This document shows positions 15,201 to 25,639 of a stretch of 64,000 nt of DNA, one piece after another. The translations under genes were made by a program, and so were the position numbers. This DNA is from Pelodera strongyloides (lineage: Eukaryota > Nematoda > Chromadorea > Rhabditida > Rhabditidae): NCBI GenBank assembly GCA_036852015.1, contig JAANDG010000187.1:124001-188000 (forward strand). The letters are read 5' to 3'. Position 1 is the stretch's first letter. Every line of letters starts with the position of its first letter. The notes under the pieces were generated by a model. That model did no database searches. It was not told the DNA's origin and saw only the letters and a list, made by a program, of their open reading frames with translations.

Positions 15201-18200
15201 CTCTGCGTCTCTCATATTAGAATGCTATTTTCTGTCCCCAGGGACTCTTTCCCCGAGGGAATCGGAGTGGTGAATATGGCCTCTGGATGCTTATACGGAG
15301 AGCGCCACTCGGGTGAGGGTGTAGCCATCACTGAGCAAGTACAGTATACGTAACTCGGCAGAGCGCAAACGCTCTCCCTCTATCAGGTTACTACTACGGT
15401 TCTGGAATAATAGTTCTATTTTCTATTACAGTTGACGCTCGCAAACAATTCTACTCACTTGAGCGTCGCCTTGTGGAGAATGTTCACATCCCAGTTTCCA
15501 CACAGTTCGATAATCTAAAACAACTTACTGTAGATATTTGCAAACAATACGATCAAACAAGTAAACACACAATAAACACATAATCATCAACTTATCACTA
15601 ATGACTCGACTATCATTATCATGGTATGGTATGCTTATAGGGAGTACACTAACATTTAAATATAAAATGTATTAACAACATAATTACCCTCGATGCAGTC
15701 TCACGCTGTCCAAAACGAACGGCAGTGTACATACATGTTTGAAGGCTGTAGGAAAGGCCTAAATGAAAATCAATCAAGCAAAACAAACTATACTTATTAT
15801 AAATTAGAACCAGTTTTTGATGACCTGCTCTCCTGCTCATGTGACATGCTGATCACAAATCTTTACAAAATAATTAACTCATATCATAACATGTATCCAC
15901 TCGCTGCTCGAAATATAAAAAAGTGATTAACAGGACTTAGTTAGTTAACGTGGCACCGTTTTTACCACTGGTAGGTGCCACCAGTCGCGCGCGGGACTTG
16001 AACCCGCAACGCTCGTGGTAAGGTGAGGTGAGCAGCAGCGCGAACCACTACACCACCGGCTGGCATCCAAAGTAACTATGACGAATAAATACCTGTCATT
16101 GGTTCTGCTCTCAGTTTGTCGAGCGTGGCTAGATCCACATCGCGACGTGCCAACTTGTCGGCAAGCCCAAGTTCCTAAATGTTAGATAATAAACCACAAG
16201 CTATATTCGCCACTCGATTTCCTCGAGCGAAAATTCCCTGGTTGAAGAAAATAGCATTCACAAATGGAAGATAAAAGACAGTATCTCCGCCTAGGGATAT
16301 ATGGTCGCAAAACCTAGATTCACAATTTTTATGAGCCCATAATTCATAACGATCATGTTCAATTAATAGACGTTGTAAGGTGGCGCCGTGGCGCTAGGCG
16401 AAATCGAAACGAAACTCATCGTCTCATGCTCAATATGTAAACCAAGAACCGAATTCACCAACACATAGGGAGTCCTCTCTAGGGACACAAACGATCTGAA
16501 TCTCTTCTGCTCCCGCACTCTCTAGCAATTTTTTAGCTCCCTGGGGAGGCCAGAGAGGACTCCCTGCGTGTTGGTGAATACGGCCTCTGTTTACCTCGAG
16601 ATCCTTATCGTTGGGTATCTGATAGTTCAGAAGGGCGTTGTTGCCTTCTTTACCGCCGCGACTCATTTCCACGTTACGAGTGGCTCGTCCCAGCATGTAA
16701 AAGTTGCGCCGGCCGGTGGTTTTCTGGAAAGGAAACAAAATGGGTAAGCTCGAAGTCCACATAAATGTAGCCTGTAGCCTGAGGCCAAATAACCATCATA
16801 GCCAAATTAACTACAGTACTCAAGCACTGCAATACAGTAGTCCGGTAGTCCCTGGAATTTGCAAGCAATTACAGCAGTACAGTACAAATTAACTACAGAA
16901 ATCCAATAACAACAGTCATTCAGCAACATAATACAGTAGCATGTTCTAACAAATTGCATTCATCCACAGTACATTATCTCAGCAGTTCAATACAAATCCA
17001 TGTGGCTACCGCATCCAAAGAAACTACCGTAACCCAGCGAAATCATAGAACACTTTCTAGCAAACAATACAACCCTACTCACCCTCGACAGCAAATTCGG
17101 CTCGGGATTCCCGTGGCTCTCCCGTTTCGCCAATTTCTCTCGTTCTTTGAAGTACTCCGTCATCAAAGCGTTATTCTTCGACAGGCACGCAACATCGTTG
17201 GCCGTTTCAGTGACGCCATATGAAAAGGGAATTTCCAGGTAATCGACAATGAAACTGAAATGGAATAATGTTTATACCGCCGAACTGACACACATACATA
17301 ACAATGAAAACAAACTTGTGAAGAAGTTCTACTATAAAATATGAAATGATGTGAGAGAAAAAAGGGAGAATTCAAATAAACTGTAAAACTGACTGCCAGT
17401 GTCTGCTAATATTTCTCTGCTTTCGGTCCCGGTCTGACTCTCTCTCCCTCTCTCTCTTTGAGACAGGAAGAACCCACTTTTCATGTGCGATAACCTTTTT
17501 GAACTCCTTCATATCTCCTCGTTTGAGTGCACGAATCGCCTGTCGATGCAAAGTCGACGAGCTGACATAGTCTGGAGCCGTCTTTCCGAAGATGAACGGG
17601 TTCGTCTATAGGAAAAGTTCATTACACGATCAAGCTACCTACGTAAACAAGTACAATAATATCCTCCCCTTTCTTTTCTCCTCTCCCTCTTTCTCTCCTT
17701 CTCTCTTTCTCACTCGGCATACCTTCTCTCCCTGAAAAGTACTCTTCCTCGGTGCAAATTAAAATAAGGAAAACTCTACAAAAGGTAACGAAACAAATAA
17801 ATACCTGATACTGAACCACATTATCACGCTGTGTCAGACGCTCGTTTCCGATCTTCTTTACCTAAGATTCAACTATTAACTTTTATATTCTTTGTTTAGG
17901 TTGAGCTCGCCACAACATACCTCCGAAGATTCGTACTACCAATAAATCAATGAGAGAATAATGTAAGGTGCACAGTTATTATAAAACAATGGAACAATGA
18001 AAGACATTACATGTGCATGAATATTAAAGCGAAATGCTAGACTCTTTGGAAAATTTGCATATGATAAGCAAATCCTATGTATCCTATGCTAATTTTGTAC
18101 GATTGCCGTGGACGATCGTACAAAATTAGCATAGGATACATAGGATTTGCTTATCATATGCAAATTTTCCAAAGGGGCTAGCATTTCGCTTTAATATTAC

Positions 18201-18840
18201 GCACAAAGGGATTCACAATCGGTCAATTTATTCAAATTCACACCTGCGGTTCTTTTTTAGCCTTTTCCTTCTTCACGACCTTCTTCTCTACGCGTCCCTT
18301 CAGTACCTTTCCGGTCTTCTTTACTGTCTTCTCAGCTTTCGATTCTGAACAAAGAAGAAGATTATATTCATTCTTTGCCGTCTGCTTGTTACTCTCCCTA
18401 ATTGTTAGTAGTTTGTTGTTTGTATGATGTGCGTTATGCTGTAGAATTCAGATTTGCTCAGTAGTCGCATTCGCGCGCACTGAGCTGACCAGTCCAAGGT
18501 CCAAAGTAAAGTGAACATGGAGAATAACGGAATACATTTCAAACCTTTCTTTAAAGTCTTCTCCGCTTTCTTCTCCTGCTTCACGCCACGTTTCTTCGAA
18601 CGGATTGTGACTGGCGACTCAAACGGCACGAACTGTTTTCTTTCGCGTGGGAGGAGTTTTATGCCTAGAAATTTTGTTAAATATGATATTTATCGATAAA
18701 AATAATAATAATAACAATAATAATACTAATAATAATAATACATAAATAAAAAAAAAAAATCAAATAATAATAATACCTGGTTTCTTCACTTGAACTCCAC
18801 CACGTTTCGCCCTTGATGCAGCGGCTTTAGTTCTAGCCAT
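273..18840 (-). CDS. pme-5: Tankyrase-like multi-ankyrin protein, PME-5 type (5' part, 42 exons, runs off left edge)
   Basis: I chained 42 exons on the minus strand from an ATG at 18840. All have GT/AG borders and matching phases, giving 1448 codons open to the left edge. The product starts with a Lys-rich basic region (residues 1-115), then a segment containing TNPFIFGKTAPDYVSSSTLH, then many ankyrin-type repeats (for example TPLHTAAIN, TALHLAVKYGHLDVVETLL, TPLHVAVDAE, TALHFAAMRD). Nematode PME-5 proteins combine a long ankyrin region with a C-terminal PARP catalytic domain that ADP-ribosylates proteins. That domain would lie left of position 1, so the enzyme assignment is inference from architecture. 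Another large ankyrin protein is possible. Exon positions are given in the four block entries below. Confidence 0.8.
1316..1446. mobile_element. Family B inverted-repeat element
   Basis: GAGGCCGTATTCACCAACAC and its complement flank a CTCCCTGGGGAGGCC-type core. It lies between pme-5-like exons 1465-1563 and 1160-1229. Confidence 0.8.
2125..2190. mobile_element. Half copy of a family A relative
   Basis: TTTCAAAAACCGGTTGTTGT then ATCGCTTTAAG matches the right end of the family. No left end was found. Confidence 0.45.
5344..5470. mobile_element. Family B inverted-repeat element
   Basis: GAGGCCATAATCACCAACAC and GTGTTGGTGAATGCGGC are the ends, with the inner palindrome CCTGGCCTCCCCAGGGAGC. It lies just upstream of the TTR gene. 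Confidence 0.8.
5559..6634 (+). CDS. Transthyretin-like (TTR) secreted protein, nested in a pme-5-like intron
   Basis: Three exons (5559-5718, 5905-6038, 6539-6634) encode 129 residues. A signal peptide (MNSPIVLLLALTGVTLA) leads into SVQIDGCFTCNGRPAANVRVKIYDVD, the first strands of the nematode TTR-like (DUF290) fold. FNVYHKCG and the IPKEFI segment follow. These proteins are secreted, and some act as bridging or signalling factors. An acceptor-like CTTTCACTTACAG ends at 5547, consistent with trans-splicing. The model reads through a weak GTCTCG donor to a stop at 6632-6634, so the usual last strand (DLG.L) is missing. A further exon may exist. The gene lies inside the intron between minus-strand exons 6725-6835 and 4637-4730. 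Confidence 0.75.
8111..8258. mobile_element. TTAA element, family A, truncated
   Basis: The left end TTAAAGCGCAATACCGGCC is followed by the family core. The right inverted repeat is mostly deleted, ending in CGCTTTAA. It lies 5 bp from the donor of minus-strand exon 8270-8363. Confidence 0.7.
8720..8880. repeat. CT-rich microsatellite
   Basis: Long (CT)n and CTCC runs lie in a pme-5-like intron. Confidence 0.85.
9846..10017. mobile_element. TTAA element, family C
   Basis: The inverted ends contain CTACTTTGGAAAATTCGCAT and its complement, with TTAA on both sides. It lies in a pme-5-like intron. Confidence 0.8.
13301..13546. mobile_element. Family F element with inverted repeats of about 60 bp
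   Basis: AGGGCGCATTCGAGATGGAC and its complement start arms that stay paired through a second CGAGATGGA. Confidence 0.75.
15020..15283. mobile_element. Two tandem family D inverted-repeat elements
   Basis: Two copies of about 130 bp stand head to tail. Each runs from (GAGGCCATATTCA)CCACTCAATTCCCC to its complement GAGTGGTGAATATGGCCTC. They share an 8-bp junction at 15146-15153. Confidence 0.8.
15960..16070 (-). repeat. tRNA-like sequence (SINE head or tRNA relic)
   Basis: On the minus strand GGTGGTGTAGTGGTTCGC is a good box A. The sequence GCGGGTTCAAGTCCCGC forms a perfect T-arm. The anticodon arm is expanded by TTACC-type insertions and the acceptor stem pairs poorly, so a functional tRNA is unlikely. 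Confidence 0.5.
16442..16588. mobile_element. Family B inverted-repeat element, abutting a splice donor
   Basis: The ends ACCGAATTCACCAACACA and GTGTTGGTGAATACGGCCTC are present. The element ends directly at the donor of the exon at 16595-16723. Confidence 0.8.
18024..18194. mobile_element. TTAA element, family C, near-perfect 171-bp palindrome
   Basis: Two arms of about 78 bp (TTAAAGCGAAATGCTAG... ) are almost exact reverse complements around a short loop at about 18103-18115. It is bounded by TTAA and lies in a pme-5-like intron. Confidence 0.9.
18690..18775. repeat. AAT-rich trinucleotide microsatellite
   Basis: Imperfect AAT/TAA units and an A10 run occupy the first intron of the pme-5-like gene, directly beside the exon 1 donor. 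Confidence 0.8.
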
Positions 18841-18841
18841 T

Positions 18842-18847
18842 CTGAAA
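18842..18847 (-). promoter_or_regulatory. Likely spliced-leader (trans-splice) acceptor of the pme-5-like gene
   Basis: On the minus strand a pyrimidine-rich tract ends in TTTCAG one base before the ATG at 18840. Nothing upstream looks like a partner exon. In nematodes such a site directly before the start codon is the usual spliced-leader addition site. Confidence 0.5.
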
Positions 18848-21627
18848 TTTTTTTAAATGTTATTTTCTCAATCAGCATTCCTTGCACACAGACCTCCGGC
18901 GAGTAAAAAAAACGTAAAATATGATTATTAGCATATCCGAACTTTTAGGATTTGGCAGGTGCACTGTGCACCGTGGTGAAAGAAAAAGTGTGAGTGCAAA
19001 CATTAGCATTTTAAGACCAGGTGAATATGCCACAAGGAGGTTGCCTAGTGATATAGAAACCATCAAAAAGGAAAGAAATACAACAGCTTTGTTCCATGTC
19101 CAAGTTTAGCATAGCTCAAAGAATAACTAACTATGAGTATATATATATATACACAGACACTACACACTATTCTGGAGGTCGTCTTGTAGCCAACAAAGGC
19201 AGTCCAAATTGTTACATACCAGGGAATAAATTAGGTCCGCATCTCAAAATTTTGGGGAGGTGATTTAGACTAATTTGCATACAATGCATTACGGATCGGG
19301 AGGTGATCGTCCGCATATAGCGGGGTGTTTTATGTTATGCTACATATACACTACTCACTGTAGGAGAGAAGTCAAAACTCAAATGAGCATGACATACACA
19401 TGTGTAACTGTGTAATTCCTCTATTTCTATATATTTCCCCAGTTTGAGCAAGTTCTAAATCTAAGTCTAAACATTTGGACTACAAACATACAAAAAGGCA
19501 AAAAAAATGCATTCAATCGGTTTCCAAGTGACGATAAATTCTAGATAAGAGGCTAGGAAACCGTCATTTAAACAAACAAGAAGGCGTATAAAACGTGAAC
19601 CTGGGAATAATACGGGAAAACGAGTGCAGTTCTGATCTGAAACCGATAATACTGCAGAATAGTGCCAAAAAGTTTAAAAAATAAAGCAAACAAAAAGTTT
19701 AGTTTGAATTTTTTAGTTCCTGGTTTCCGTTGTTTAGAGATCGAAAAGATGAGAAGGAAAAAAAACTTTCCGAGTGTCACAGGCACAGCGCAGAGCACAG
19801 ATTTATTTGCTACATCACAGCCACGAGCCACGCAAAAAAAGCACATTATTTCAAGGCCACATGTGAAAAACAGAAAAGAGAGCCGTAGAAATAGTGAATT
19901 AGAAAAGAAAACAAATATTTTACTGATTCTAACTACAAACACGGGACTGGGATCTAATGGAACAATGCAAAAGGTTGATATCATAGCATATCACCAAATA
20001 AGTCAAAGCTACAACGACTAGCTACAATTTTTTACGGTTACAGGTGTCGGGATGTGTTAGGTAACACTGTAACACAGTGAAGGAGAAGGATTTAAAAAAA
20101 AATGCATTTTCAAGAAAGACCTAAACTTTCAAATTATCTAATGATCTTTCCAATGATTTGATATAAATAGTTGGAAACACGAGGAGAATGACGAATTTGA
20201 ATTACAATGAGCGATTTGGACTTCAACAAGAAAGTTTGGAAAATCAAACTCACTATACCAAAAGGAAATGTTGGCGTGCCAGTGTGTTTGTGCTTATTTA
20301 TATGGGTCTTGCTCTGTCGGGCGCCTCTCTTTCTATGATACGTTCTCGGGCACAGGGCTCTAGAGATACGGGTTGAAACTGGTGAAGGGACTATTTAGTC
20401 ATGGCAAACACACAAAAATGCCATAGAAAAAATGACCAATAACAAAAGGAGATATGGAAGTGTCAGGTTAGGACGTGTAAAGCATTATGGCTAGTGTTCT
20501 AAGCTCGCAGAGCTGGACTTCTGGAATTGTAAATGAACTATGCACAATACCTATGGCGATGCTACTGGTGTATCTACGCAACCATCACTCACGCACGTCC
20601 AGAGGTATGCTATTATAAACCATGTTCAATAGTAAACCACACTGAGAAACAGGAAATGAACTTCGCTGAACTGCGCCTCATAATACTCGGTTTACAAAGG
20701 ACCGGAGACCCGATAACCTAAGGCAAAGCAATGCTCCATAGCAGTTGGTGCCAATTTTTTTTCCTAACCGTTCACGTTAGGGTTAGAGGCAGACGCAATA
20801 TTCACTGCGCTAATTGTAAGTACTTTCTCTGATGTTTTTATGTCAAAATAAAGAAAAATCGGGAAGCTGCATACAGCGAAGGGCTGAGTTTCAATTCCGC
20901 GACAGTCATCTGCGATTTCGAAGCAAACCCAAAGCAAACTAAAAACTAAAGAGAAACCCACAGCGCACACAGGTAAACATTTTTGGAACAGAGCCTCTAC
21001 ATGTCTGACATTTTGTTTTTCGAGAAAAGAACACGCTGCGTTGAGTTATTTGGTGTAGAGTGGAGGCCTGACATACACGTAAAAAACACATTTCTTGAAC
21101 AGGAGAATATGAATGAACAGAGCAATTGTGAGTGGTGTTAAAACGAGCTAACAATAAAACACGAATGTCATGCTTCGCAATGAATTGTTGTCAGTTGTCA
21201 TACGGCAGAAAAGAAGACAAGAATTAGAACGTGGAGCGGAGGGAGACTTTGCAGGAAATTTTCAAACACTTTGTAACAACATATAAGTACCGTAGTTAGA
21301 AGAGTGCGCGGGTTGAAAAAGTTTGCAGACGTCCAGTGTCGTTCTTGTGCATGCGAAAATCGGTTCGATTGTGTGTGGCGTAACAAAAGACTACGCATTA
21401 GTACAAATGACGTAAAGTTGCATATTTGTCTGCCAACAATGAGTTTTGAAAATATACTAAAAAAATGCAGTAATATATTGGCAGAAAGTTCAGTAATTTC
21501 CAAATACCCAAAGCACCCGCTATTTAAAAACAATGTGCAAAAACGGGTTACGCAAAGCATATGCTAACAGACACCCACTACGCAAATGCTAAGTACGAAA
21601 CTTGTGATGAATTATTGTAGTTTTTAC

Positions 21628-21682
21628 TTAGCTCCTTCATAAAAACCTAGCTCCTTCATAAAAACTTAGCTCCTTCATAAGT
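21628..21682. repeat. Short tandem repeat, about 20 bp x 3
   Basis: TTAGCTCCTTCATAAAAAC recurs three times with small changes. Confidence 0.75.
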
Positions 21683-22650
21683 AAACGTTAAATGCTTAAA
21701 AAATATGCTACAATCCTACTCGCAGACCATAGTAATATTTTTCTCGAAGAACTTGTCAGAACCTTTTGTGGAATAAATGTTTGTGGTGGGAAGTTTTCTA
21801 GTGAAATAATAAATACATATTGTCTGATCCTTTTGTGCAGAAGTCCATTAGTTACGCTAAACAGGCTAAACCTCCCACAGTTGCTCATGATCTTACTGAT
21901 GACCCAACGCTTGATGTGTTGCAACAGAAAATACGTCGACAACGTTTATAGACTTATAGAATTCTATATTTAAACATATATAAATTCCACGCCAATCATT
22001 GAATCCTTTGTTCATGTGTAGCTTTTCCCCCAAAAGTAAATATGAAGCGAGATGACAATTCTAAAATAAATAGATTAACAAATAAAAACATAGACAAATG
22101 AAAACATTAAAACCGCATTAATTTCGGTTTGCAACAGAAAGGGGGTCAAGCCACGATTGTTTTCATAGAATTCCCAGTTCGATGTAGACGTAGACGTATG
22201 CTAAGACGTATTTGTTTTAATCTTAATAATCAATATATCTATTAACGAAAGAATCTAATTCATCCAGCGAATGAGCGGGATAGTAGAAGAAGATGGAATA
22301 AGGGCCACGGCTCGGCTGGCTCACGTAATCAAGCAGCCATCCCGCGTTCAAAGATGAAACGGTAGCCCGAAATTAGACAAGCTGCAGAAAAGCAAAGAAT
22401 ACCTGATTTCATAAGAATTGTGCAATATATTTACAAGGAAATATATATTTATTTTATCTCACCCTCACGCTCACTCATGCTGTGCTCAAATCCCCGAGTA
22501 ACAAGTAGCTTTGTATTAAACAAATCGGTTGGTTACGGTATTAGGACGAAATTGCGTTCCCGCAAAATAATAATGGGGTTTCCAAGTATCCCAAAAATTC
22601 GGTGTGATTCTGTCAATACTACCGTATTTCTGCATGAAACCTGCATATAT

Positions 22651-22725
22651 GGGCCTCGGTGGCCCATTGGAAACGTCCACGCTTCGCGGTCAGCCGACCC
22701 GAGTTCGAATCCAGCCACACACACT
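22651..22725 (+). repeat. tRNA-derived repeat (SINE head)
   Basis: There is a box A-like GGCCCATTGGAAACGTCCAC and a box B-like GAGTTCGAATCC at tRNA spacing. The sequence does not fold into a full tRNA, so a SINE head or tRNA relic is more likely than a functional gene. Confidence 0.5.
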
Positions 22726-23500
22726 CACAATGCCACCGAGGCGGGGAAAATCGAGGCGAATCCCCCATTGCCTAGCCTGAAGACTTCGAGGGATTTGTCC
22801 TTTCGTCTCGTCGTCAAACACTCTGTATAACTCCACAAAACCTCATTGGAAAGATCAAGGATCGACAAAAAGGACTGAAGAAAAATCTCCCTTCCTCGCA
22901 TTCCCCCCGCGGATTGAAGAAGCACGACACTAGAAGCCTTCCGCACTTGTTCCATGTACTTGATTGATGTTGTAGCTGATTGATTGTATGTGTGAATAAA
23001 GTAATGATATATATAATATGAAAAATTAAAAAAAAATTCTCGTATAGTTCCAAAATACGGTAGTTTGGAGTTTGGCTTACTTCGAAACCCGATTACAGCA
23101 GTACGACCCAAAGGTGTTTTAGTAAATGCGGCGAACGCACAATAATTGTCTGTTCTGTCACGCCTTTTTATCTGCGCGACACAGTTTTCGTGCATGCACA
23201 ACAGCGATAAATAATTTTGAAATTCTTCTGTAATCGTTTTATTGTTTGTTTTATTTGTTTATTTGTTAGTTTATATTTGTTCGCTTAGAATATACTGCCC
23301 TTAAAACTTAAACTTTGTTTGGTAATGTGGTCCCATATATATAAAATACTTTATTTCACATAATTGAAAGTAAAGGCTCAGGGAAATATGAACGGGCAGA
23401 TTTGTCTAATCTAGGTGTCTATTTCCGACATTTCCGTTTAACACCGTTGTTTGTTTGTATGATTTGTAATATGAATACCTATATATTGTTATATTTCAAG

Positions 23501-24320
23501 ATGCTTCCCGATCTCTCCCCTCACCTTCACACGCGAGAATGTAATCTTCTTATTGAAGTAAGTTGTGTGTTTCATACGTATGTTGTATTTGGAGGTTTCA
23601 CTTACCACCAAGTGCAGTGTTACCGTTTGGAGGTTTCGCTTTCCTTTACCAGCGTAGTGGCCGTTTAGTTTCCACCACACCAAGTACACATTTCACTTGC
23701 CTCTTAGAATAGAAGATGTCTATGTCTTCTTCTTCGTTAGCTGTAATCTTTAGTTTTTACGCCGATGCCATTCGGAGAAGACATTCGGCAAAATGTTTGG
23801 CAAGTGCAATTATTGGGACGAAGCAGTCTGGCAATGCACTAAACAGGAGAGGATTTGGCGAAGGTACGTAACGTATTTCTATGAGTCCCAAGAATACATG
23901 AACATGGGTTTTAATTATAATACTTTATTCCATTAAAAAAGGCAACAATAAAGCGAGATCACGCATATGCGACCAGATTAAAAAAAGGAAAATGGAAAAG
24001 AAGATAACAACAAAAACAGCAACAGCGATAAAAACAAACTGGAAACTATATATAATGGGAAAAAAACAAAAACAAACAGAAATTAATGGATCTCAACACT
24101 TCATAATCTGCGTTGTGTGTATTTCTAATGTAAATTTGTGAATCTGTCTTTGTCGTCGAATGTATATTCTTTATTTAGGAATAACAACCCGCCATATAAA
24201 CGGCGTGTGGTTGAACTTCAAAACCTGCCGGAAGATTATTGGACACCTGCATTAAGAAAATTGAAAGAACAAGGAATTATGCCTGATTTATCAGGAAATA
24301 ATGCTGGCTGTAGAATGTAG
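23501..24320 (+). CDS. cmc2: COX assembly mitochondrial protein 2 homolog (twin CX9C)
   Basis: Three exons (23501-23557, 23754-23863, 24179-24320) join in frame to 102 residues. The N-terminus MLPDLSPHLHTRECNLLIE is the hallmark of CMC2. Two CX9C pairs are present: C-NLLIEFLRR-C spans the first intron and C-NYWDEAVWQ-C lies in exon 2. CMC2 is an intermembrane-space protein imported by the MIA40 pathway and needed for cytochrome c oxidase biogenesis. The tail is longer than in the roughly 79-residue vertebrate protein. AG directly precedes the ATG, so trans-splicing is possible. PACS follows 1.3 kb downstream on the same strand. Confidence 0.88.
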
Positions 24321-25639
24321 ACAGTTTTCCTATAGAGGCCTCCGTTTAGATTGACTCTCGACTCATTTAAGGCGCGTTCGAGTTGGGAAAGTTTGAAGAA
24401 TTTCGGAAAAGTTAGGTTGTTAGGTTCAAGATGGAACATTTGCATAATTTAGCATAATGCTGAAAAGCAGGAAATTCAGCTATGTTTGTCTGTGGCCTCT
24501 CTTTTGGCATGATCTATCAACTTTTCTCGCGTTTCCAACTTGAACCAACTTTTTCCAGTATTCTTCAATCTTTTCCCATCTTAAATGCGCCTTTAGGTAA
24601 TGCATCCATATGTATCAATACATATTTATTGAGTTCGTTATTTATATTCTGAATAGTTCAAATTCAATTGATATAGCTCATGATCATAATTATTCCTCTC
24701 CACAATATGAACATTTTCTGAATTAATAGTGTTTATAGTTGTAGATAGGTAACATTGTCGTAAAGCTTAGTTTAATTTTAGACAACGTTAGTATTTTTTA
24801 GCAGTTATAGGAGTTTTAGCAGAACCAGATCCTACCTTACCTTAAGCTTCGAATGGATTTGCTTCTAGCCCTTTTCCTTTGTTAATTGTGAGAGATGTTT
24901 TTAGTGTTACTAATATAAGCGATCAGACACCGGGTCAACGATTTATCTTTTTGATGAGTTAACAATATTTAATAAAAGTTAGCAGTCGTTCGAAAGTAAT
25001 TTTTGATTTTTGCCCTTATGTTGTGTGGTTGTTATACCAAGATTTTCTCTTACCTGCTTGTTTTTATATATAATTTATCGTTCTTTTTCTTTTGTTGCAC
25101 ATCAACAACTTTTGTTTATGTCAACCATCTTCCTTCGTATTTTGTGTTGTTGTATGATTCATGCTACTGCTAGAGGCCAGTTTTTATAATTCTTTTCTTT
25201 TTCAGGTGGCTATGAGAGTTGCCTGATCTTGTTGGTTGAAATACACTGCCGGAATTCGGAACTAGATTTTGCCGAGCCTGGGGACAGTAAAAGCTGAAAG
25301 GTTGGTTCTTTTTTATTTAGTTGTATGATCCTTAACACATTTTAGGGTAAATGTATGCTTACGTTACACGTTTTTTTCAATCATGATAAACCTTAAACTT
25401 AACTGTGCAAGAGCGCAGTGTGTCACTTTTCAATAGAAAGTATTGTGTCATTAATTGCCGAGGTGTAGGAGCTAGTAGGAATCTGTTCCGGGCATCTTCT
25501 TTGTAACGTGGCAGTGTTTTATTCGCGAATAATAACTGTTTATTTTATGTTAACGTCTTTGTGTTTGTCGTATTGACTAATGACTTGGTATTTTTTGAAT
25601 ATTTATATTTAGTTATTTTCATCGGTATTTTGCGCAAAT
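24321..25639. other. Region between CMC2 and PACS
   Basis: It contains one long-TIR element (24366-24596) and otherwise AT-rich sequence. A TTTCTTTTTCAG acceptor-like site at about 25194-25205 and one at 25604-25611 could serve 5' UTR splicing or trans-splicing of PACS. No coding exon was recognised. Confidence 0.45.
24366..24596. mobile_element. Family F-like element with inverted repeats of about 60 bp
   Basis: GGCGCGTTCGAGTTGGGAAA pairs with TTTCCCATCTTAAATGCGCC-like sequence at the other end. Confidence 0.65.

Larger units (their letters stand above)
12643..16174 (-). other. pme-5: pme-5-like exons 8-16: first ankyrin block with an acidic/basic insert
   Basis: Exons at 16093-16174, 15688-15758, 15459-15514, 14834-14882, 14499-14617, 13962-14109, 12998-13129, 12883-12921 and 12643-12719 encode residues 258 to about 514. 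Ankyrin helices are visible in MYTAVRFGQRETASRIIEL, TPLHTAAINNDVTYLKTL, TPLHCAARAGRAANV and TALHLAVKYG. Exon 14 (12998-13129) interrupts the repeats with a run of eight acidic residues followed by PRAKKAKVVK, possibly a flexible linker with a nuclear-localisation signal. For exon 9 the upstream acceptor (CATTTAG) was chosen because the nearer CTACAG breaks the frame. Confidence 0.75.
16595..18840 (-). other. pme-5: pme-5-like exons 1-7: basic N-terminus and pre-ankyrin segment
   Basis: Exons at 18777-18840, 18545-18664, 18244-18344, 17805-17861, 17478-17605, 17083-17254 and 16595-16723 encode residues 1-257. The first three exons are dominated by Lys, Arg and Ala (KKR, EKKAEKTLKK, KVVKKEKAKK), which suggests a nuclear or nucleic-acid-binding tail. 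Exons 5-7 are more ordered and hydrophobic but lack an ankyrin signature. The donor of exon 5 (GTGGGT at 17472-17477) was chosen because only it keeps phase with exon 6. Confidence 0.78.
18841..23500. other. Intergenic region between divergent genes
   Basis: No convincing exon chain is visible on either strand. It contains an AT dinucleotide run near 19139-19153, three tandem copies of a 20-bp CTTAGCTCCTTCATAAAAAC-like unit at 21628-21682, and a tRNA-derived repeat near 22651. The open frames here lack codon structure or splice partners. Confidence 0.5.

Noticed and set aside
15960..16070. Functional tRNA gene
   Set aside because: The T-arm is perfect, but the acceptor stem mismatches and the anticodon region is too long. 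Treated as a SINE or relic.
19568..19984. 138-codon minus-strand frame and an overlapping 119-codon plus-strand frame
   Set aside because: Both are biased by AT-rich and A-rich runs. They show no domain, signal peptide with matching context or splice partners.
22420..22830. 136-codon plus-strand frame
   Set aside because: It crosses a tRNA-derived repeat and lacks any coherent protein features.
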